From assembly GCA_900757705.1 (NCBI GenBank), contig CAAEOW010000065.1:1-18443 (forward strand): a stretch of DNA of 18,443 bases, in the 5' to 3' direction. Positions within the stretch are counted from its first letter, which is position 1; every line of letters begins with the position of its first letter. A program made the position numbers and the translations under genes. The stretch comes from an uncultured Collinsella sp. (lineage in GTDB: Bacteria; Actinomycetota; Coriobacteriia; Coriobacteriales; Coriobacteriaceae). The notes beneath the pieces are model-generated. The model ran no database searches. It was not told the origin of the DNA and was given only the letters and a program-made list of their open reading frames with translations. This document shows, one piece after another, positions 14,324 through 18,443 of this stretch.

Positions 14324-16579
14324 TTACGCATCCTTGGCAGACGGCTTAGCAGAAGCAGACTTGGCCTTGGTAGCGGCCTTTTTGGCAGCCGGTTTCTTGG
14401 CTGCGGCCTTAGCAGCGGGCTTTGCAGCAGCCTTGGCCTTGGCCGTGGCAGGAGCCTTCTTAGCAGCAGCGGCCTTGGGCTTCACCGTGGACGAGCGCTT
14501 GCGCATCGCCTTCTTGGGCTCCTCGACCACGGGCGGCTTATAGCTGCTGGGACCGCGGCGCTTAAGCACCACGCCTGCCAGGCCAGGCACCTTAATCTCA
14601 ATAGAGTCCATCTGCCCGTTCCAGGGATAGGGCTCGCTCGAGCAGGTGTAGGGCTCCTTGCCGGCATAGCCGCTGCCGCCAAACTCGGGACGGTCGGAGT
14701 CAAAGATGACCTCCCAGTCGCCCTCGCGCGGCACGCCCACGCGGAAGCTCTCGTAGCTCGCTGGGTCAAAGTTGATCAGAATCACCAGGTCGTCATCTAC
14801 ATCCTCGCCCTGGCGCACAAAGCTCACGATGGACTGCTTGGAGTTGTCCGCATCGATCCAGGTAAAGCCGTCGTCGGTGTAGCCGCGCTCGTACAGGGCG
14901 GGCTCGGCGGTGTACAGGTGGTTGAGCGCCTTGATGAACGCCTGATGATGACGGTGAGTCTCGTACTCCTCGGTCAGGAACCACTGGATGGACTCGTAGT
15001 AGCGCCACTCAATAAACTGGCCGATCTCGTTGCCCATAAAGTTGAGCTTGGCGCCGGGGTGCGTCATTTGATAGAAAGCCAGCGTGCGCAGGCCGGCAAA
15101 CTGACGCCACCAGTCGCCCGGCATACGGCCGATCAGCGAGCATTTACCGTGCACGACCTCGTCGTGGCTCAGCGGGCAAATAAAGTTCTCGGTAAAGGCG
15201 TACATGATGGAGAACGTGAGCAGCCCGTGGTTGCCGGGGCGCCACGGAAAATCGGTCTGCATGTAGTGAAGGGTGTCGTTCATCCAGCCCATGTCCCACT
15301 TGTAGTGGAAGCCCAGGCCGCCGTCCTGCGGCGGATAGGTCACGAGCGGCCACGCGGTGGACTCCTCGGCCATCATCATCACGTCAGGGAAGTGGGCCTC
15401 CACGGCGCAGTTGACCTGGCGGATAAAAGCGCTGGCGTCCAGGTCCTCCTCGGTACCGTACTTGTTGAACTTCTTTTGGCCGGGATCGTCGATGCCAAAG
15501 TTGAGGTACAGCATGCTGGACACGCCGTCCATGCGAATGCCGTCAACATGGAAGTTCTCGAGCCAATACAGCACGTTGGAGACCAGGAAGGAGCGGACCT
15601 CGCCGCGGGCGAAGTCAAACTTGTGCGTTCCCCAGTTGGGGTGAATCTCGTGCTCAAACAGCATGTGGCCGTTAAAGGTGGCAAGGCCGTGGGAGTCGGC
15701 GCAAAAACCGCCGGGTACCCAGTCCATGATCACGCCAATGCCTGCCTCGTGGCACGCATCGATAAAGTGCATGAGCTGCTGCGGGTTGCCGTAGCGCGAC
15801 GTGGCGGCATAGTAGCCGGTCGTCTGATAGCCCCAGGAGCCATCGAAGGGATGCTCCATGAGCGGCATGACCTCGATATGCGTGTAGCCCATGTCGCGCA
15901 CGTAGTCCACGAGCTCGACCGACAGGTCGTCGTAGGTGTAGAACTCGCCGCGCTGCGCGGGGAAGGGGTCCATGGGACCGGGGTAGTTGCCGTACTCGTC
16001 CGGCTCGCCCTGTGGCGCGTCGCCGTGGCGCTTCCACGAGCCAATATGCACCTCGTAGATGTTAAGGGGCTGCGACATGTGGTTATGACTGGCGCGGCGC
16101 TTGAGCCATGCGGCGTCGTTCCACTTGTAGCCATCGAGGGTCCACAGCACGCTTGCCGTTCCCGGAGGGCACTCGGCCTTGAAGGCGTACGGATCGGCCT
16201 TGTAGAGCTTCTCGCCCTCGTTGGTCTCAATGAGATACTTATAGAGCTGACCTTGTTCTGCGCCAGGAATAAAGCCTTCCCAAATAGCGCTCGTATGCAC
16301 GGGCACCAGAGGGTTGGCTTCCTCATCCCAGTCGTTAAATTCGCCAATGACATGCACGCTCTTTACATCGGGCGCCCAAACGCAAAAGCGCCAGCCGCGC
16401 GTACGGTTCTGCGTGTCGGGGTGCGCGCCCATCTTTTCCCAGCTGCGCTCCCACGTGCCGATGCCAAACAGGTAGACATCGTCCTTAGAGAGTTCCGGTG
16501 CGTGCGGGGCGGCTTTACGGGTAGCGGGCTTTTTAGTTGCTGGCTTTAGCTTTGTATCGCTCACGTTTGATCCCATCAT
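14324..16579 (-). CDS. glgB: 1,4-alpha-glucan branching enzyme with basic ends
   Basis: Cuts alpha-1,4 chains and re-attaches them as alpha-1,6 branches (GH13). Counting from ATG 16577-16579 the protein has 751 residues. An N-terminal Lys/Pro/Ala stretch (about 10-28) precedes the CBM48-like domain (about 60-165). The barrel shows YEVHIGSW near 175, VDGIRMDGVSSMLY with nucleophile Asp351, MMMAEES with Glu405, and LSHDEVVHGK with Asp473. Region I reads DWVPGGFCADSHGL, so the His normally found in DWVPxHF is Gly. The last 60 or so residues are Lys/Ala-rich, like the GlgA tail. The start is uncertain: ATGs at 16579 and 16576 have no clear ribosome site, while GTG 16564 has GGGAT before it, and a TTG at 16624 is possible. 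First gene of the glg operon, 93 bases before glgP. Confidence 0.93.
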   Translation of the reverse strand: MMGSNVSDTKLKPATKKPATRKAAPHAPELSKDDVYLFGIGTWERSWEKMGAHPDTQNRTRGWRFCVWAPDVKSVHVIGEFNDWDEEANPLVPVHTSAIWEGFIPGAEQGQLYKYLIETNEGEKLYKADPYAFKAECPPGTASVLWTLDGYKWNDAAWLKRRASHNHMSQPLNIYEVHIGSWKRHGDAPQGEPDEYGNYPGPMDPFPAQRGEFYTYDDLSVELVDYVRDMGYTHIEVMPLMEHPFDGSWGYQTTGYYAATSRYGNPQQLMHFIDACHEAGIGVIMDWVPGGFCADSHGLATFNGHMLFEHEIHPNWGTHKFDFARGEVRSFLVSNVLYWLENFHVDGIRMDGVSSMLYLNFGIDDPGQKKFNKYGTEEDLDASAFIRQVNCAVEAHFPDVMMMAEESTAWPLVTYPPQDGGLGFHYKWDMGWMNDTLHYMQTDFPWRPGNHGLLTFSIMYAFTENFICPLSHDEVVHGKCSLIGRMPGDWWRQFAGLRTLAFYQMTHPGAKLNFMGNEIGQFIEWRYYESIQWFLTEEYETHRHHQAFIKALNHLYTAEPALYERGYTDDGFTWIDADNSKQSIVSFVRQGEDVDDDLVILINFDPASYESFRVGVPREGDWEVIFDSDRPEFGGSGYAGKEPYTCSSEPYPWNGQMDSIEIKVPGLAGVVLKRRGPSSYKPPVVEEPKKAMRKRSSTVKPKAAAAKKAPATAKAKAAAKPAAKAAAKKPAAKKAATKAKSASAKPSAKDA

Positions 16580-16800
16580 GACGCGGCAGCGTGTTGCCTT
16601 GGTGACTAGATGCGAAAGGTCCAAGGCTGCACGAATCGAAGGGACGGCGATAGTTCTATGATTCGTTCCACCTCGCGTGCTCGGTGGAACTTTCGGCAGA
16701 AACTACGATAACACCTGTACGTTACTTTTATGAAGGAAAGTGGTTTTAGGGCGGCGTTTAATCGGTAAGCGCCATGTTTAGACCACTGGCAGAATTGCCG

Positions 16801-16826
16801 TGGTAAAACTCTTGACAGTTTTACCA
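16801..16826 (+). promoter_or_regulatory. Operator-like inverted repeat over a -35 box
   Basis: TGGTAAAACT (16801-16810) and AGTTTTACCA (16817-16826) are perfect 10-base inverted arms with six bases between. The spacer and right-arm edge contain TTGACA (16812-16817), an exact -35 consensus. A -10 box is less clear; TTCAAG (16835-16840) has the right spacing but weak match. Binding here would block a promoter reading toward the HAD gene, so a repressor site is the simplest reading. Confidence 0.55.
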
Positions 16827-16857
16827 ATTAGGGTTTCAAGATTGTTAGTCTGACGTT

Positions 16858-16888
16858 TGGTAAAACGTTTTTAGCAGGATGTTTACCA
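16858..16888 (+). promoter_or_regulatory. Second pair of TGGTAAA half-sites before the HAD gene
   Basis: TGGTAAAACG (16858-16867) and GTTTACCA (16881-16888) repeat the half-sites of the upstream operator, 57 to 62 bases further on, close to six helical turns. This spacing would suit looping or cooperative binding by one regulator. The word TGGTAAAACG also occurs on the minus strand upstream of the GH13-GH77 gene. Confidence 0.4.
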
Positions 16889-16910
16889 TTTGACATCGAA
16901 AGGTTCGTTT

Positions 16911-17600
16911 ATGTCCCAGACCGCCGCCCCCAACGTTGCTTTTATTTTCGATTGCGACGGCACACTGGTTAATAGCACCCCCGTTTGGGCCTATGCCCAG
17001 CCCGAGTTATTGCACCGCCACGGAGTAGACGTGACGGTCGAGGATTTTGCCCAGTTTGAGCATTTGTCGCTCGAGGACGAGTGCCAGGCCTACCACGACA
17101 CCTGGGGCATTGGCGCAAATGGCGAGGAGCTCTATCGCGAGCTGAGCGACATTCTGATTGATGGGTACTCCAAGGTGCCGCCGCGCGAGGGGCTCCTGGC
17201 ATTTTCGGAGCAGGCGAAGGCGGCGGGCATTGCCATGTGCGTTGCCACGTCTACGCCAGCCGAGCTGGTTAAGTCTGCGCTTGCGGGCGCCGGGCTCGAT
17301 GCCTACATGGAGTTTGTTACCACGACGGGTGAGGCAGGACGCTCCAAACAGTTCCCCGACGTATACGAGTTGGCGCTGCGCCGTCTGGAGGAGCGCCACG
17401 GGCACAAGTTTGAGCGCGCGTGGGTGTTTGAGGACGCGGTTTTTGGCCTTAAGAGTTCTGGCTCCGCCGGCTTTAAGCGCGTGGGTATCTATGACCCGCA
17501 TGGCCGTATGGAGCGCGACGATGTGCGCGCCAACTGCGATATCTTTATCGACTGCTACGAGGAGCTGGATCTGGCCCGCGTGCTTGCGTTTGAGGGATAG
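16911..17600 (+). CDS. HAD-superfamily hydrolase, phosphatase or phosphomutase type
   Basis: A 229-residue cytoplasmic HAD-IA protein. All four motifs are intact: FDCDGTL with nucleophile Asp14 and Asp16, ATST near 112-115, Lys146 in GRSKQFPD, and FEDAVFGLKSSGSAG with Glu174 and Asp175. A helical cap domain lies between motifs I and II (about 20-90), as in beta-phosphoglucomutase and phosphoglycolate phosphatase. The exact substrate cannot be read from sequence. I chose ATG 16911 because AAAGG lies eight bases before it; a TTG at 16890 has no such site. It precedes the thiamine pyrophosphokinase gene by nine bases, and shares a control word with the GH13-GH77 gene, so a sugar-phosphate or a thiamine-phosphate substrate are both conceivable. 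Confidence 0.9.
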   Translation: MSQTAAPNVAFIFDCDGTLVNSTPVWAYAQPELLHRHGVDVTVEDFAQFEHLSLEDECQAYHDTWGIGANGEELYRELSDILIDGYSKVPPREGLLAFSEQAKAAGIAMCVATSTPAELVKSALAGAGLDAYMEFVTTTGEAGRSKQFPDVYELALRRLEERHGHKFERAWVFEDAVFGLKSSGSAGFKRVGIYDPHGRMERDDVRANCDIFIDCYEELDLARVLAFEG

Positions 17601-17609
17601 GCGAGGGCT

Positions 17610-18251
17610 GTGGCTTGTAAGGGATTAGTGGTCTGCGGCTCGCCCGTGGTGGCGAGCGCGGATCTGTTGCGTAGGCTAGCAGGGGAGTGCGACCACATTG
17701 TCGCCGTGGACCGCGGACTTGATGCGCTACTGGGCGCGGGACTAGGTTGCGACGTATATGTAGGGGACGCCGATACGGTTAGCGAAGCCGGCCGCGCTCT
17801 TGTTGATGCCGCTGAGGACTTTGAAGTTGAGCGCCACGACCCGTACAAGGACTATACCGATCTGGCGCTGGCGCTCGATTCCGTCCGCCGTCGCTGGCCG
17901 GGTGCCGAAGTGGTTGCAACCTGCGCCACCGGCGGCCGCCCGGATATGGCGCTTTCCGTACTGGGTCTACTCGCAGGCTACGATGACGCCCCAGTCTGGA
18001 TTGCCGAGAACAAGGTGGTCTCCCGCATCCTTCGCGCAGGCGAATCGTGGGCCATCGAAGGCGCCGAAGGCAAGACGTTCTCCATCATCGCCATAGCCCC
18101 CAACACCAAGGTAAGCGAACACGGCTTAGAATGGGAGCTAGACCACAGCCCCCTGGGCCTGTTGGCCGACATGGGTATCAGCAACGTCGTCAGGTCAACA
18201 GCCACGATCCAAGTCCACACCGGCACCGCCATCGCTTACCTCTACAAGTAA
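17610..18251 (+). CDS. thiN: Thiamine pyrophosphokinase
   Basis: Transfers pyrophosphate from ATP to thiamine, giving the cofactor thiamine diphosphate. The 213-residue length fits. The N-terminal catalytic domain shows IVAVDRGLDALL near 30-41, VYVGDADTVSEAG near 49-61 and the metal/ATP-binding PYKDYTDLALALD near 78-90. The C-terminal domain ends with the thiamine-binding-type segment LEWELDHSPLGLLADMGISNVV near residue 173. The start is GTG 17610 with GAGGG at 17603-17607; the nine-base gap after the HAD gene indicates one transcript. Base usage shifts from G/T-rich at the 5' end to C/A-rich in the last 130 bases. No TPP riboswitch was recognised upstream. Confidence 0.93.
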   Translation: MACKGLVVCGSPVVASADLLRRLAGECDHIVAVDRGLDALLGAGLGCDVYVGDADTVSEAGRALVDAAEDFEVERHDPYKDYTDLALALDSVRRRWPGAEVVATCATGGRPDMALSVLGLLAGYDDAPVWIAENKVVSRILRAGESWAIEGAEGKTFSIIAIAPNTKVSEHGLEWELDHSPLGLLADMGISNVVRSTATIQVHTGTAIAYLYK

Positions 18252-18265
18252 GGTCTATCGCTTCA

Positions 18266-18338
18266 GGGTTTTATCGGGACGGTGGATAGAAATAAGCGCT
18301 CGAAGAGTGATTATTTCTGCCCCGTCCCAGGAAAACCC
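18266..18338. repeat. Long imperfect palindrome after thiN
   Basis: Outer arms GGGTTTT (18266-18272) and AAAACCC (18332-18338), then GGGACGG (18276-18282) with CCGTCCC (18322-18328), then AGAAATAA (18288-18295) with TTATTTCT (18311-18318) form one stem with small bulges. The loop is about 15 bases. A further GGGTT at 18347-18351 could compete for the AACCC arm. No T-tract follows on the plus strand, so it looks like a palindromic intergenic repeat or a processing hairpin more than a standard terminator. Confidence 0.7.
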
Positions 18339-18410
18339 GTAAGTAAGGGTTGATTTCCGATCTCAGCCGAACACATTGAGCAAATAGGCCGTTCCCGCAC
18401 CTAGCCGAAC

Positions 18411-18440
18411 GCCCCCGCGGCCCTCCCGGGGCCCGGGGGC
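18411..18440. other. Very GC-rich hairpin at the window edge
   Basis: GCCCCCG (18411-18417) and CGGGGGC (18434-18440) pair, and GGCCC with GGGGCC extends the stem inward around a short loop. The bases after it are cut off by the window, so no U-tract can be checked. It may be a terminator of a gene beyond the window on the minus strand or of the thiN transcript. Confidence 0.45.
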
Positions 18441-18443
18441 GGC

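Larger units (their letters stand above)
16580..16910. other. Divergent control region between glgB and the HAD gene
   Basis: No gene is supported in these 331 bases; a 73-codon minus-strand frame is unremarkable. Near glgB two mutually exclusive inverted repeats overlap: ACGAATC (16631-16637) with GATTCGT (16660-16666), and GTTCCACC (16665-16672) with GGTGGAAC (16683-16690). They could form alternative structures in a glgB leader. Near the HAD gene lie two pairs of TGGTAAA/TTTACCA half-sites and a TTGACA box, listed separately. No convincing glgB promoter was found by eye. No TPP riboswitch features were seen. Confidence 0.55.

Noticed and set aside
14321..16549. Plus-strand open frame of 742 codons opposite glgB
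   Set aside because: It is the mirror of an intact GH13 branching enzyme and has no family resemblance.
16606..16827. Minus-strand 73-codon frame upstream of glgB
   Set aside because: No ribosome site, no family resemblance, and it runs through the operator-like repeats; better explained as control DNA.
16640..16910. A TPP riboswitch for the HAD-thiN genes
   Set aside because: The conserved CTGAGA and ACCTGATC-like blocks of the THI element are not present on either strand.
18365..18410. AGCCGAAC repeated 38 bases apart as the start of a repeat array
   Set aside because: Only two eight-base copies are visible before the window ends, which is not enough to call an array.

Overview
This is chromosomal DNA from a GC-rich, gut-type actinobacterium. 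Glycogen genes using the paired GlgC/GlgD arrangement, actinobacterial-style base composition, and a GH13-GH77 fusion protein suggest the class Coriobacteriia, most likely Collinsella or a close relative. That assignment is inference from gene content, not from a marker gene. No rRNA, tRNA, CRISPR array, transposase or phage gene was seen.

Layout. (1) Positions 228-2545, plus strand: fmt and an RsmB-type rRNA m5C methyltransferase, translationally coupled through an ATGA overlap. (2) Positions 2546-2994: a gene-free stretch holding two long hairpins with the same stem base, and between them one copy (E1) of a 132-bp element. (3) Positions 2995-16579, minus strand: a nearly complete glycogen/maltodextrin locus. 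In transcription order it reads glgB, glgP, glgC, glgD, glgA, a strong terminator, a second 132-bp element (E2), a GH13-GH77 fusion enzyme, a hairpin, and a small FmdB-type zinc-ribbon gene. (4) Positions 16580-16910: a divergent control region with TGGTAAAA/TTTTACCA half-sites, one pair of which straddles a TTGACA box. (5) Positions 16911-18251, plus strand: a HAD phosphatase gene and a thiamine pyrophosphokinase gene. (6) Positions 18252-18443: a long palindrome and a very GC-rich hairpin at the window edge.

How the genes work together. GlgC with GlgD makes ADP-glucose, GlgA polymerises it and GlgB branches it. GlgP releases glucose-1-phosphate from chain ends, and the GH13-GH77 protein should hydrolyse and rearrange the short maltodextrins that remain. 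Synthesis and breakdown genes are therefore co-located and co-oriented. Hairpins without clear U-tracts lie in the glgP-glgC and glgD-glgA gaps and could set transcript dosage.

Most unusual points: GlgA carries a roughly 270-residue Lys/Ala/Thr-rich, histone-H1-like tail and GlgB a roughly 60-residue one. GlgB has Gly where the family has a conserved active-site His. The E1/E2 elements are ungapped homologues in both intergenic stretches flanking the fmdB plus GH13-GH77 block.
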